Notes under the pieces: model-generated | What the model saw: only the letters and a program-made list of their open reading frames with translations | The model's database searches: none | Told to the model about the DNA's origin: nothing | Shown here: positions 18,775 to 27,655 of the stretch, piece by piece | Layout: every line of letters starts with the position of its first letter | Position numbering within the stretch: the stretch's first letter is position 1 | Program-made: the position numbers and the translations under genes | Assembly (NCBI RefSeq): GCF_003600625.1 | Contig: NZ_CP032489.1 | Span: 2,108,001-2,172,000, forward strand | Origin: Arachidicoccus soli | Lineage (GTDB): Bacteria > Bacteroidota > Bacteroidia > Chitinophagales > Chitinophagaceae | Reading direction: 5' to 3' | Length of the DNA: 64,000 nt

Positions 18775-19809
18775 TTATCTATTTAAGTGATTTGAATTAA
18801 GAGTTGTGGGCAAAACGATTTTGTCAAAATATTTTTGTGGTGATTTGTCTTTTTTGTCAATTAATTCAAAAAGTAATTCCGTTGCAAGTTTCCCCATTTC
18901 AAAGGCCGGCTGCTTCACTGTGATTATATTATTATTTAGAATCTCTGGCATTTCGAAGTTGCTAAACCCAGCAATAGTTATAGATTTCCCAGTTTTTTCT
19001 TTCCAAATTTGTGCAAGATTAAGACATTCCATAGTTATACGATCCGATCCTGTAAATATAGCGTCCGGTGGCTTCGGCAATGTCATCAATTCGTTAAATG
19101 CGATTGCTATTTCTTCTGATTTTTTTCCGCCGTGGGCGCAATACTTTGTGTAAGCGTCACTAATAAACAAATTACTTTCATTCAGAGCAGTTAAATATCC
19201 GTCTAACCTTTCTTTTGTTATCGACAACAATTGAGGGCTAGTAATATGTGCGATGCGGCTACAGCCTTTTTCTTCTATCAATTGTTTAGTACAATTGTAC
19301 GCACCACCTTTATTATCCACAGAGACGGTATGCGTCTTAATTGCGTCTGTAATTCTATCAAAAAACACAATGGGAATTCCTGCTTCTTGTAACCTTTTGA
19401 AATGAGTTAAATCTTCCGTTTCAGAAGATAATGATACCAACAATCCATCTATACTTCTCCACTCTAAATTCTCTATTTTTTTTACCTCTTGTTCGTATGA
19501 TTCGTTTGTTTGGGTTATAATACTAAAATAATTATTTTCATTTGTTACTGCTTCAATTCCGTCTATTACTTGTGAAAAAAACATGTTAGGAATAGAACTT
19601 AACATAACTCCAATATATCTAGTCTTTTTCTTTTGAAGGCTCTGGGCAAATAAATTTGGACGATAATGATGTTTTGCTGCGTAATCCTCAATTTTTTTTC
19701 TTGTAGCTTCACTAATGTTATGTCGCCCTTGCAATGCTCTACAAACTGTTGAAGGTGCAACTTGTAAGGCTTTTGCAATGTCTTTAATTTTCAAATTTTC
19801 TGTTAACAT
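18775..19809 (-). CDS. Second LacI-family transcriptional regulator
   Basis: A 344-residue protein with a LacI HTH (IKDIAKALQVAPSTVCRALQ, 7-26), hinge region FAQSLQKKKTRYIG and a sensor domain (about 65-344). It is only distantly similar to the LacI protein encoded at 17670, with which it is convergent (82-base gap). A perfect palindrome, TTAATCGATTAA, lies about 90 bases upstream of its start and nearly repeats at 17031 upstream of susC, which suggests that this protein controls both itself and the PUL. Confidence 0.92.
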   Translation of the reverse strand: MLTENLKIKDIAKALQVAPSTVCRALQGRHNISEATRKKIEDYAAKHHYRPNLFAQSLQKKKTRYIGVMLSSIPNMFFSQVIDGIEAVTNENNYFSIITQTNESYEQEVKKIENLEWRSIDGLLVSLSSETEDLTHFKRLQEAGIPIVFFDRITDAIKTHTVSVDNKGGAYNCTKQLIEEKGCSRIAHITSPQLLSITKERLDGYLTALNESNLFISDAYTKYCAHGGKKSEEIAIAFNELMTLPKPPDAIFTGSDRITMECLNLAQIWKEKTGKSITIAGFSNFEMPEILNNNIITVKQPAFEMGKLATELLFELIDKKDKSPQKYFDKIVLPTTLNSNHLNR

Positions 19810-19901
19810 CTTAGCAATTTTTTAAAAAAGAAATATTATTTTTTCCAACCTCCGAGTTTTCGAAACTCTCAAATAAACAATCATTCGTTATTCAAATATA
19901 C

Positions 19902-19913
19902 TTAATCGATTAA
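19902..19913. promoter_or_regulatory. Perfect LacI-type palindrome in front of the second lacI gene
   Basis: ttaatcgattaa is a perfect 12-base palindrome centred on CG, about 93 bases before the ATG at 19809. It is probably the autoregulatory operator. Confidence 0.55.
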
Positions 19914-20128
19914 ATAAACACAAATTATTTTTAAAAAAGAATAAGTGCTCCAAAAAAAGTTGGAGCCTCCTCATAGTTGCATTCATGAATAAGCTCATTA
20001 CAAAGCTTTTTACAGCACTGTCATTTTCCTTATATGCAAATAGAAGCAATTCAAATGTAGTTGAAAAACAAAAGTATTCTTCATTGAATACTTCTTACTT
20101 CCTCACAACCAAATGCATCAACTCCGGA
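19914..20128. other. Non-coding gap with two small hairpins
   Basis: No convincing gene. It contains the inverted repeats gctccaa/ttggagc (19947-19966) and aagtattc/gaatactt (20072-20093). The second sits just past the 3' end of the traG relic and may be its old terminator. A 56-codon plus-strand frame at 19986-20156 overlaps traG and has no other support. Confidence 0.4.
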
Positions 20129-22000
20129 TCATTCATTAGCCCGTTCCATTTCTGATTGGTTGATAAACTGTATGTCTTGTTTGATTTGTAAGTAATTTTC
20201 CTGCATCATTTCTTGATGTATGTTTTTAATCACCGGTATCGGTAGGTATCTTTCCTGTTCCACTTTGATTGCTTGATGATCGTTTAAGATTTCTGCGTGG
20301 AAAGTTTTCAGTTCAATTTTCTCTTCCGGGTTATCCGCTACGATACCTACAAAGACACCTGCGCTGAGTGTAGCAATTGTAGATGGAGGGATAGCAACTT
20401 CTAGTTGTTTAGAGCGGTTGATGGAAGTACCGTTATCATTGATAGAGATGCTCTGTCTGTCTTGCATAATCTTACCAAAGCATTCCGATAATTGTTTGGC
20501 GGTATCGCCACTAACCTGACCACTGATAATATTGCCTGCGATATTTATTAGTACATCCACCTGTTCGCGGCCATAGTCTTTGCGCAACTGACTAAAATCT
20601 TGTATGCCAAGGCAAGTAGCGACTTGATTACTTCTGGCAGTGGCAATTAGATTATCCATATTGTTTAAATAAATCGTTGGAAACTCATCAAATACCAAAC
20701 TACTTTTTAGTTTTCCTTTTTGGTCCACCACTTTAATTAATCGGTTAACATAGCGGGAGAGTACTGCATCATAGATTTGTACTTTCTGTGGGCTGTTGCC
20801 CATACAGACGATTTTAGGTTCATGGGATTATTAATATCCAGAGAGAAGTCATTTCCGGAGAGGACATAATAAATACAGGGTGAAGCTAGTTTCTCCATCG
20901 ATATTTAGCGGCTGCAACCTGTCCTTCCAGCTGCGCCATTACATCGTTGAGATAAGCGTTTACGAAAGGATTGATCAATACTTCAATTTCTTTCTCTGTT
21001 CTTAGTAGTGTAAACAATTCATCATAGTTGACTTCCATCACTTGGATGACTTGTGGCAGGGTACAGAATTCGACATCCCCATACCTGCGCAGATACCAAA
21101 TGATGGCAGTTAAAAAGTTAATAGGTGATTCCACGAAGAAGTCGCCTTGTCGTTTAATCCATTCTCTATTGAGCCCCATCAGAATAGTGCGTGCCGATTC
21201 TGATGCATCGGTAATATCTTTCATTGTATTTTTCTCCAAAGGATTGCAGCGGTGGCTGCGAGACAAGTCTTCAAAATTAATCACATAAAAAGCAGGCTTG
21301 ATTTTGTTATGGTCTTGGGGTTTTAAAAAGTGGTTGTAGGCGATAATGGATAAATCATCAAACTTAAAATCATAGACAAACATGGGAAGCCTTTTGTATA
21401 TGCTGCGCGATGAGGTGGCGGATGACAAAGTAAGATTTACCTGATCCTGGTGTACCAAGTACCAACAAGCTTCTAAAAGGGTTAATGATATTTATCCAGC
21501 ATTTTCTTTTCTTGTCTTTTAAAAAATATTGGGCCGGCAAGTTAATGGAATATTCATCTTGCAATAGTCTTTCTTCTTGTGGGAAGGTTTCATTTTCTTT
21601 GTTGAAAATATCTTGACTATTGAGTTTGTTTTTAATGATGCGAGAGAGCAAGGTGCCCCCGGCGAGTACTAATAAGTATCCGGTAAAAGTAAAGAGTATA
21701 TATGCTGCAACGATGACCGTTATCGTTTCCTTCATCCTAATTAGAAAATAGCTTCCGAAAAATAGTAAGCAACCAATTGTGATATAGGTAAGTGCAGTGC
21801 GTATGCGTAACTGCTCGTTCTTGCGCCCTTCGCACCAATTAAAGAAATCAATAAAAATCCAAATGCCATATATTTGGTAAAAACAAAATGATTAAAGATA
21901 CCGGTAGCGACTATATGGATAAATGTATGTACCGATTGAATTGGATACCAGTTAGCAGGATGTAAATATAGGCTTATTAGGTTAATAATGCTTGGATATT
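20129..22000 (-). pseudogene. traG: Conjugal transfer coupling protein gene traG, decayed by frameshifts
   Basis: Read on the minus strand, the pieces join into one Bacteroidota TraG/VirD4-type coupling ATPase, but the frame changes at least four times. There is a membrane-segment N-terminus (about 21990-21830); then IVAAYILFTFTGYLL and the Walker A motif GTPGSGKSY (21735-21405); then a shift at about 21400 into FVYDFKFDD and the middle domain (to about 20905). After a shift comes YYVLSGNDFSLDINNP (about 20900-20830), and another shift leads into KIVCMGNSPQKVQIYD and the C-terminal domain with Walker B-like SSLVFDEFPT, ending at 20129. The intact protein would pump DNA during conjugation; this one cannot be made. 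It is a relic of an integrative conjugative element. A second remnant of the same 3' end lies at 58773-59030. The 5' boundary is approximate. Confidence 0.88.
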
Positions 22001-22051
22001 AATACCTCTTAAAACCTAATAAAAGAAAGGTATTGGCGCAGCCCATTTCCA

Positions 22052-22252
22052 TTACCTATTTCTTTTTTTGAGCAATCTTTCGAGATTGACTTGGATAATT
22101 TCTATCCCATCTTTCAGGGGCAGCGAATCCGTAAAACAGGTCCGCTTTTGTGGAGGCATTGAAAGAGAGTTTGTTGAAGAAGATGGCGGATAGTGATTAG
22201 TTTGGTTGGCGGTGCTCTGTTTTTGGTTGTCTGTTAAGTTGTAGGTCGCCAT
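22052..22252 (-). CDS. Small hypothetical protein next to the traG relic
   Basis: An ATG-started frame of 66 codons, hydrophilic, rich in Ser, Thr, Asn and Pro in its first half, with a basic C-terminus (LERLLKKRNR). No family recognised. It lies directly upstream of the traG relic on the same strand, where conjugative elements often have relaxase or mobilization genes, so it may be a leftover of one. It may also not be a gene. Confidence 0.25.
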   Translation of the reverse strand: MATYNLTDNQKQSTANQTNHYPPSSSTNSLSMPPQKRTCFTDSLPLKDGIEIIQVNLERLLKKRNR

Positions 22253-22358
22253 TTTTATTTCACTTTAATCTAACATAAGAATCAAGCTATGTTATCTTTA
22301 ATACCTTAAAGTAAAATAATAATAATTTTATGTTACTTTGTACGCATAAAACATTTTT

Positions 22359-23495
22359 ATGATAATAGTGGAAAAATTCGTTGCAGGGAAGGAAGTAAAA
22401 CATTCAACAGGTTATTTCTATTTCTTACCAAACCCCATAAATCAACAATGGATTTGGGAAAATCAAACCATTAATAAATTATTGGAGAAAGCCGCCATAA
22501 AATTAGGGGAGCTAAATTCATATTCAAAGTTGGTTCCCAATATAGATTTGTTCATACAGCTTCATGTTACCAAAGAAGCTGTTGTTTCGAGTAGAATTGA
22601 AGGCACTCGTACACAAATGGATGAGGCTCTTTTAGGAAAAGACGAAATTTCTCCCGAGCGAAAAAACGATTGGCAAGAAGTAAACAACTATATCAACGCC
22701 TTGAATCAGGCTATAACTGATTTAGAAAAACTCCCTCTTTCTTCCCGATTAATTAGGGAAGCACATTCTACTTTATTAAATAGTGTAAGAGGAGACCGCA
22801 AACAGCCGGGCGAATTTAGAATAAGTCAAAATTGGATTGGCGGGAATAGCCTATTAGATGCCGTTTTTATTCCACCCAATCAAGACCATGTAAATGATTT
22901 AATAAGTGATTTAGAAAAGTTTCTGCATAATGACGAAATCAATGTTCCTGTGTTGATAAAAATAGCGATTGCACACTATCAATTTGAAACTATACACCCT
23001 TTTTTAGATGGTAATGGCAGAATAGGAAGGCTTCTCATTACTTTATTTTTAGTTGAGCAAAAAATATTAGACAAGCCCTTATTATACTTATCTGCTTTTT
23101 TTGAAAAGAACAAAGGATTGTATTATGATAACCTCACTTTTGTCCGTACCAAAAATGATATGATACAATGGTTAAAATATTTTTTGGTGGGGGTGGCAGA
23201 AACAGCGGAGAATGCAACAGAGACTCTTTCAAAGGTATTGGCACTAAAAGCCAAAATTGAAAATCAAATCAGTACTTCTTTTGGCAAACGTAGTGTCAAA
23301 GCTTCAATAATATTACAAGAATTGTTTAAGAAACCCGTAATACATGTTAATCAGGTAAAAGATATAATTAAAAGTAGCTACAAAACAGCAAACGAATTAG
23401 TGAACGATTTAGTTGTTGCCGGAATACTTAAAGAAATGACAGGTCAAGAACGTAATCGTATATTTGTGTTTGATGATTATATAAAACTTTTTTAA
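22359..23495 (+). CDS. Fic-family protein (class II, AMP transferase type)
   Basis: A 378-residue protein with a Fic_N-type helical N-terminus. The inhibitory motif SSRIEG (77-82, Glu81) precedes the Fic core, which makes it a class II (self-inhibited) Fic protein. The catalytic motif is complete: HPFLDGNGRIGR (213-224), with His213 as general base. A winged-helix-like C-terminus (about 300-378) follows, common in bacterial Fic proteins of this size. Such enzymes transfer AMP from ATP to a hydroxyl of a target protein; the target is unknown. No antitoxin-like gene is adjacent, which fits inhibition within the same chain. It is divergent from the traG relic and is probably element cargo. Confidence 0.93.
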   Translation: MIIVEKFVAGKEVKHSTGYFYFLPNPINQQWIWENQTINKLLEKAAIKLGELNSYSKLVPNIDLFIQLHVTKEAVVSSRIEGTRTQMDEALLGKDEISPERKNDWQEVNNYINALNQAITDLEKLPLSSRLIREAHSTLLNSVRGDRKQPGEFRISQNWIGGNSLLDAVFIPPNQDHVNDLISDLEKFLHNDEINVPVLIKIAIAHYQFETIHPFLDGNGRIGRLLITLFLVEQKILDKPLLYLSAFFEKNKGLYYDNLTFVRTKNDMIQWLKYFLVGVAETAENATETLSKVLALKAKIENQISTSFGKRSVKASIILQELFKKPVIHVNQVKDIIKSSYKTANELVNDLVVAGILKEMTGQERNRIFVFDDYIKLF

Positions 23496-23609
23496 AAAAG
23501 GGTTAACTTTAGATAAAGTCCAGTCCCATTTATTTATTTATTTTTTATTTACACACTTTGTGGGATATGTCTGGGAGTGTAAATCTAAGTGTGTCAGGGG
23601 TGGATCCCT

Positions 23610-23649
23610 CCAGGGGTTATTGCCGGCCGCGGCCGGCAATAACCCCTGG
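23610..23649. repeat. Perfect 40-base palindrome, GC-rich centre
   Basis: The two 20-base arms (ccaggggttattgccggccg and its exact complement) abut without a loop. The centre is GGCCGCGGCC, which is striking in such an AT-rich background. A run of T (aaattttttaaa) follows on the plus strand. It could be a strong terminator for the Fic gene, a recombinase or resolution site of the lost mobile element, or a cruciform. Confidence 0.85.
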
Positions 23650-23665
23650 AAATTTTTTAAATATC

Positions 23666-23746
23666 CTTGTTTACAAAAATAAAACGGTTGGTGTTGGAAG
23701 TCTTATCCTTGGTATTTTCTGTACAAGCGTTTGTACTTGCTAATTC
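23666..23746 (-). repeat. 81-base direct repeat, copy A (remnant of a coding sequence)
   Basis: Aligns without gaps to 28714-28794 in the same orientation; I count 66 of 81 identical bases. On the minus strand both copies read in the same frame as ELA(S/K)TNA.TE.(T/S)KD.T...NRFIFVNK, so they derive from one protein-coding sequence. The two copies enclose the HxlR/oxidoreductase genes. The parent protein was not recognised. Confidence 0.7.
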
Positions 23747-24020
23747 ACCTTTTCTTTGGAATAGATTAACCATTTTTTGTCAACCTTCCAGTTGCTTTCA
23801 ACCTCTTGAATAAATCAATAAACTTGGCAAATATAATTTAGATGAAAACCTAAAATCGACTAATACTGAACAAAGAGCATTAAGAAACTCAAAATACTAA
23901 CAACAAAACACTATCTTATAATTTCTTTCATATAATATAGGAATTCCATACCGTCATAGGGTGAATAGTACCAAAGATCCCATTCAATAGAGTTGCCCGT
24001 TGGCCAAAAGAAAATCCTTA

Positions 24021-24455
24021 TTAACTGCTGCTCTTTTTACCGGTCATTTTGATTTTCAATTCTTTCGTAACCTGTTTTACAAATTTGTCCTTGTCTTTCT
24101 TCGCTTCTTTGATGGTGGCTTTTAGATCGGTCGGCATTTCATAATATTTTTCTGACCAAATGTAAACTTCCATAATTACAGGCAATAAGTCAATTCCTTT
24201 TGATGTGAGGCTGTACAAATTTTTTGCTTTACTGGTTGGGTGAGCTGATTTTTCAATTACACCATTTTCTTCCAGTGCTTTCAATCTTGATGCTAAAATA
24301 TTGGTGGCAATACCTTCTTCTGATTTTAAAAAGTCGTTGTAAGTACACTTATTGTCGAACATCAGATCCCGGATAATAAGTAAAGACCATTTGTCGCCAA
24401 ACACGTCAAGAGAGATGCCCAATGGACAGTCAGACCTTTTTTTATTTGCTTCCAT
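24021..24455 (-). CDS. HxlR-family winged-helix regulator
   Basis: A 144-residue single-domain HxlR/MarR-like regulator: CPLG with Cys10, then DVFGDKWSLLIIRDLM and LKALEENGVIEKSAH, the recognition-helix and wing regions. The N-terminal Cys is the position that senses oxidation or electrophiles (quinones, aldehydes) in several HxlR proteins. The gene is divergent from the SDR gene at 24566 with a 110-base gap holding two palindromes, and it probably represses the following oxidoreductase genes. The C-terminus is Lys-rich. Confidence 0.93.
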   Translation of the reverse strand: MEANKKRSDCPLGISLDVFGDKWSLLIIRDLMFDNKCTYNDFLKSEEGIATNILASRLKALEENGVIEKSAHPTSKAKNLYSLTSKGIDLLPVIMEVYIWSEKYYEMPTDLKATIKEAKKDKDKFVKQVTKELKIKMTGKKSSS

Positions 24456-24479
24456 AAAATAATTTAAAAATATTTTTTA

Positions 24480-24533
24480 AAACAACTTGCATTTTGAAAG
24501 TTGTTTGTATATTTGCGCTTGCAATATGCAAGC
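24480..24533. promoter_or_regulatory. Paired palindromes between hxlR and SDR gene
   Basis: aaacaactt (24480-24488) and aagttgttt (24498-24506) form a 9-base inverted repeat. gcttgca (24517-24523) and tgcaagc (24527-24533) form a second with a 3-base spacer. Both contain an (A/G)CTTGCA half, so they are likely HxlR operators controlling both directions. Confidence 0.5.
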
Positions 24534-24565
24534 AAATTTACGAATTAAAAAATAAAACAAGTAAA

Positions 24566-25366
24566 ATGAAAAAAAATATTTTGATAACAGGAGCATCTTC
24601 GGGCTTTGGTTTGTTAGCCGCAAACGAGCTACACCAAAAAGGTTATAATGTAATTGGCACAAGCCGTAACCCTGAAAAGTATGCGTCAGAATTACCCTTC
24701 AAAATGATAGCATTAGACCTTGATTCAGAACAATCAATAAACACATTTTCAGAAAGGATTTTCAGAGAAATCAGTCAGTTGGATATTCTTATTAACAATG
24801 CTGGCTTTTTAGTTTCTGGTATTGCAGAAGAAATACCCATTGAGCTAGGTAGGCAACAACTGGAAACCAACTTTTGGGGAACTATTAAGGTAACCAATGC
24901 TTTATTGCCTTATTTTAGAAAACAAAAATTTGGTAAAATAATAACTATAGGTTCAATTGTAGGGCTTGTGTCATTTCCCAATGCAGCTTACTATGCAGCC
25001 TCCAAACACGCCTTGGAAGGATATTTCAAATCATTACGTTATGAATTGGCTGAGTTTAATATTAGTGTCTCTATGATTGAACCTTCTGCTTTTAAAACAA
25101 GCATTTTAGATAACTCATCTTCGACATTAATGAAAATTGAAGATTACAATTCGTTAAGAGATAAAATTGAAAAATTTACAAATGATTTAGAGAAAAATGC
25201 AGAAAATCCTTCTTTAGTAGTAGGAAAAGTAATAAAAGTAATTGAAACGGATAAGCCTAAGTTCAGAAACATTGTAGGTAAGGGCACTTCTACTTTAATC
25301 AATCTTCAGCACTTTGCTTATGGGATCCTAGAAAAAAATGTTCTTAAACAATTAAATAAATTCTAA
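24566..25366 (+). CDS. Short-chain dehydrogenase/reductase (SDR), classical
   Basis: The ATG at 24566 gives 266 residues; the open frame extends back to a TTG at 24494 but that would overlap the operator palindromes. Rossmann motif TGASSGFG (8-15), NNAG (77-80), Ser130 and the YxxxK pair Tyr143/Lys147 are all present. It should be an NAD(P)-dependent reductase acting on a carbonyl compound; the substrate is unknown. It is the first gene of a plus-strand set (SDR, MDR, SDR, MDR) under a divergent HxlR regulator, a typical layout for aldehyde or quinone detoxification. Confidence 0.9.
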   Translation: MKKNILITGASSGFGLLAANELHQKGYNVIGTSRNPEKYASELPFKMIALDLDSEQSINTFSERIFREISQLDILINNAGFLVSGIAEEIPIELGRQQLETNFWGTIKVTNALLPYFRKQKFGKIITIGSIVGLVSFPNAAYYAASKHALEGYFKSLRYELAEFNISVSMIEPSAFKTSILDNSSSTLMKIEDYNSLRDKIEKFTNDLEKNAENPSLVVGKVIKVIETDKPKFRNIVGKGTSTLINLQHFAYGILEKNVLKQLNKF

Positions 25367-25443
25367 AATAAAAAACTGAAAACATTCATAGTAAACAATT
25401 AAATCAAAATAAATTAAAAGTAAGATAGTTAACAATTGAAAAA

Positions 25444-26391
25444 ATGAAAGCAATCATCTTAAATGAAGCAGGCAGTATTGATAATCTACAATTAGTAGAC
25501 ATAGCAAAGCCAACTATTAAAAATAATGAAGTTCAGGTAAAAACAATTTCATTAAGTGTAAACCCGGTTGATTATAAAGTAAGAGCAAATGATGGAGCAT
25601 TAAATTGGATTCTCGGTGCAGATAGAGCAGCAATTATAGGTTGGGATTTGTCTGGGACAGTGGTTGAAGTTGGTGATGCCGTAAACGATTTCAAAATTGG
25701 TGATGCAGTTTTTGGAATGGCAAATTTCCCTGGAAAAGGGAATGCTTATGCAGAATTTGTTGCAGTTCCATCAGCACAATTAACTTTAAAGCCAACAAAT
25801 ATTTCTCATCAGGAAGCCGCGTCGGCTAAGCTTGCAGCACTTACTGCCTGGCAAACTTTAGTAGAAAAAGGAAATGTAAAAAAAGGAGACAAAGTATTAA
25901 TTCACGCAGCATCGGGTGGCGTAGGACACTACGCTACACAAATTGCTAAACACTTGGGAGCTTACGTAATTGGTACTTCATCAGCAAAAAACAGAGAATT
26001 TGTTTTGCAAAATGGAGCGGATAAACATATTGATTATACAACAGAAAATTTTAAAGACAAAGTTTCTGACGTTGATTTTGTGTTAGATACCATTGGAGGT
26101 GATACTATTTTAAAATCATTAGATATAACAAAACAAGGCGGTACAATTGTTTCAATTGCATCTAGCAATCTTTCAAATGAAGAGCTTGAAAAAGCAAAAT
26201 CAAAAGATGTGAATTTATCATTTTTACTTGTACAATCATCTGGTGAGAATATGTTCCAAATTGCTCAGTTGATGGAAAGGGGGATATTGAAATCACACGT
26301 TTCAAAAACATTTTCTTTTGACGAGATGGGTGAGGCACATTTGTATTTGGAAAAAGGTAGAACCGTTGGCAAAATTGTAGTAAATACTTAA
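25444..26391 (+). CDS. Zinc-independent MDR oxidoreductase (quinone oxidoreductase-like)
   Basis: A 315-residue medium-chain dehydrogenase. GroES-like N-terminal domain (about 1-120, VNPVDYKVR) and a Rossmann domain with ASGGVGHYATQIAK are clear, ending in GRTVGKIVV, typical of NADPH:quinone oxidoreductase relatives. The Cys ligands of zinc alcohol dehydrogenases are absent. It likely reduces quinones or enones with NADPH. It lies 77 bases after the SDR gene and 54 before the next SDR. Confidence 0.9.
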   Translation: MKAIILNEAGSIDNLQLVDIAKPTIKNNEVQVKTISLSVNPVDYKVRANDGALNWILGADRAAIIGWDLSGTVVEVGDAVNDFKIGDAVFGMANFPGKGNAYAEFVAVPSAQLTLKPTNISHQEAASAKLAALTAWQTLVEKGNVKKGDKVLIHAASGGVGHYATQIAKHLGAYVIGTSSAKNREFVLQNGADKHIDYTTENFKDKVSDVDFVLDTIGGDTILKSLDITKQGGTIVSIASSNLSNEELEKAKSKDVNLSFLLVQSSGENMFQIAQLMERGILKSHVSKTFSFDEMGEAHLYLEKGRTVGKIVVNT

Positions 26392-26445
26392 GTATAATAT
26401 AGTGTATATATAGAAAATTCTAAATAATAAATTAATATTAAAAAA

Positions 26446-27210
26446 ATGAGTACAAACAACAAAGTAGCTCTGGTAACAGGCGGTAGTCGTGGACTAGGCA
26501 AAGACATGTCAATTCAATTGGCAAAAAAAGGATTTGATGTGATATTAACATATCAAAACAACAAAGAAGCAGCTGAAGAAGTAGTAAGTGAAATACAATC
26601 ACTAGGAAAAAAGGCTATAGCTTTACAAATTGATGTAGCCCAGAGCAATAGTTTTGAATCATTTGCAAACACAGTAAAAGAAGCGTTAATAAATAATTTT
26701 GACACGCCACAACTCCATTCACTTGTAAACAATGCAGGAATAGGAGCTTATGCCCCCTTTGAAAGCACCACGGAGGAAGAGTTTGAAAATATGATCAACA
26801 TTCATCTAAAAGCACCGTATTTTTTAACCCAAAAAATGCTTCCTATAATAAGTGATGGTGGTAGTATTGTAAATATTTCGACAGGATTAGTAAGATTTAC
26901 TTTCAATAACTATTCGGCTTATGCAATTGCAAAAGCAGGGGTAGAAAGTTTAAGTCGTTACCAAGCCCTTGAATTGAGTAGCAGAAAAATAAGAGTAAAT
27001 ACCGTTGCACCGGGTGCTATTGCTACAGATTTTGGTGGCGGAGCCTTTCGTGATAATAAAAAAGTAAATGATATGATTGCTAACAGTACGGCTTTAGGAA
27101 GAGTAGGCTTACCCGATGACATTGGTTCCGTAGTAGCTTTCCTTTGTAGCGAAGATGCAAAATGGATAAATGCTCAAAAAATTGAAGTTGCAGGAGGTAT
27201 TTATATCTAA
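26446..27210 (+). CDS. Short-chain dehydrogenase/reductase, FabG-like
   Basis: A 254-residue classical SDR: TGGSRGLG (11-18), NNAG (95-98), Ser145, Tyr159/Lys163, and the C-terminal VAGGIYI. The length and the NTVAPGAIATDF segment match 3-oxoacyl-ACP reductase-like SDRs outside the fatty-acid operon. The function is an NAD(P)-dependent carbonyl/alcohol conversion of unknown substrate. It is the third gene of the HxlR-linked set, and its end abuts a truncated DUF4345-like gene. Confidence 0.9.
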   Translation: MSTNNKVALVTGGSRGLGKDMSIQLAKKGFDVILTYQNNKEAAEEVVSEIQSLGKKAIALQIDVAQSNSFESFANTVKEALINNFDTPQLHSLVNNAGIGAYAPFESTTEEEFENMINIHLKAPYFLTQKMLPIISDGGSIVNISTGLVRFTFNNYSAYAIAKAGVESLSRYQALELSSRKIRVNTVAPGAIATDFGGGAFRDNKKVNDMIANSTALGRVGLPDDIGSVVAFLCSEDAKWINAQKIEVAGGIYI

Positions 27211-27211
27211 G

Positions 27212-27581
27212 CTTTTTAGGAGTAAATGGTATACTTTATCCTTCAAAAATGGCAACATTATTTGGCTTGGAGGTAATAGATGTTTTAGCCTTTAATACAT
27301 TTCGATCAGTCATAAGTGGCACAATTTTTAGTATAGTGCTTATGCTACTTATGGGTTTGGTAACTAAGAATAAAACTTGGTATCAAGCCACGCTGTTACT
27401 TACAGCGATAATACTTTTCTGCAGAACATAAAGTATACTAATTGATGGCTATTCAAGCGAAATATTGCCCCACATAATAATAGAGGTTTTAACAATTGTT
27501 TCAATGTACTTTGCCATAAAACAGTTAAGTGCTCCTGAAAAGAAATTTCAGCAGGAAACATTTCATGACGCTTTTGACTAG
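27212..27581 (+). pseudogene. DUF4345-like small membrane protein gene, N-truncated with in-frame stop
   Basis: The frame reads FLGVNGILYPSKMATLFGLEV, then NTFRSVISGTIF and membrane segments, stops at TAA (27429-27431), and continues in the same frame as SILIDGYSSEILPHIIIEVL to a TAG at 27579-27581. The two halves together resemble the DUF4345 four-helix membrane family, in which the Phe-Arg and GR.xSxxxDG positions are conserved. The start of the family is missing because the frame is cut by the end of the preceding SDR gene. An ATG at 27249 could still give a 60-residue fragment. Confidence 0.6.
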
Positions 27582-27655
27582 AATTTAAAATGAAAAAAAT
27601 ATTTCTTCTTACAATTTTGAAGTAAAAAAAATTACAAAAAAGTTAAATACACTAA

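Larger units (their letters stand above)
23496..24020. other. Intergenic patch with a perfect palindrome and a repeat
   Basis: No intact gene in 525 bases. It contains a T/A-rich stretch, then tttacacactttgtggg (about 23550), which loosely resembles the ends of IS256-type elements, then the 40-base palindrome (23610-23649) and copy A of an 81-base repeat (23666-23746). The rest, to 24020, shows nothing. Confidence 0.5.

Noticed and set aside
19986-20156. A 56-codon plus-strand frame starting MNKLITKLFTALSF with a signal-like N-terminus
   Set aside because: It overlaps the traG 3' end on the opposite strand, has no relatives I recognise and no following gene; chance is likely.
23545-23605. 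Possible IS256-type terminal repeat (tttacacactttgtggg)
   Set aside because: No matching second end and no transposase nearby; the resemblance is short.
22359-23649. A toxin-antitoxin pair or CRISPR-like array around the Fic gene
   Set aside because: There is no small partner gene, the Fic protein carries its own inhibitory motif, and the palindrome is single, not a repeat array.
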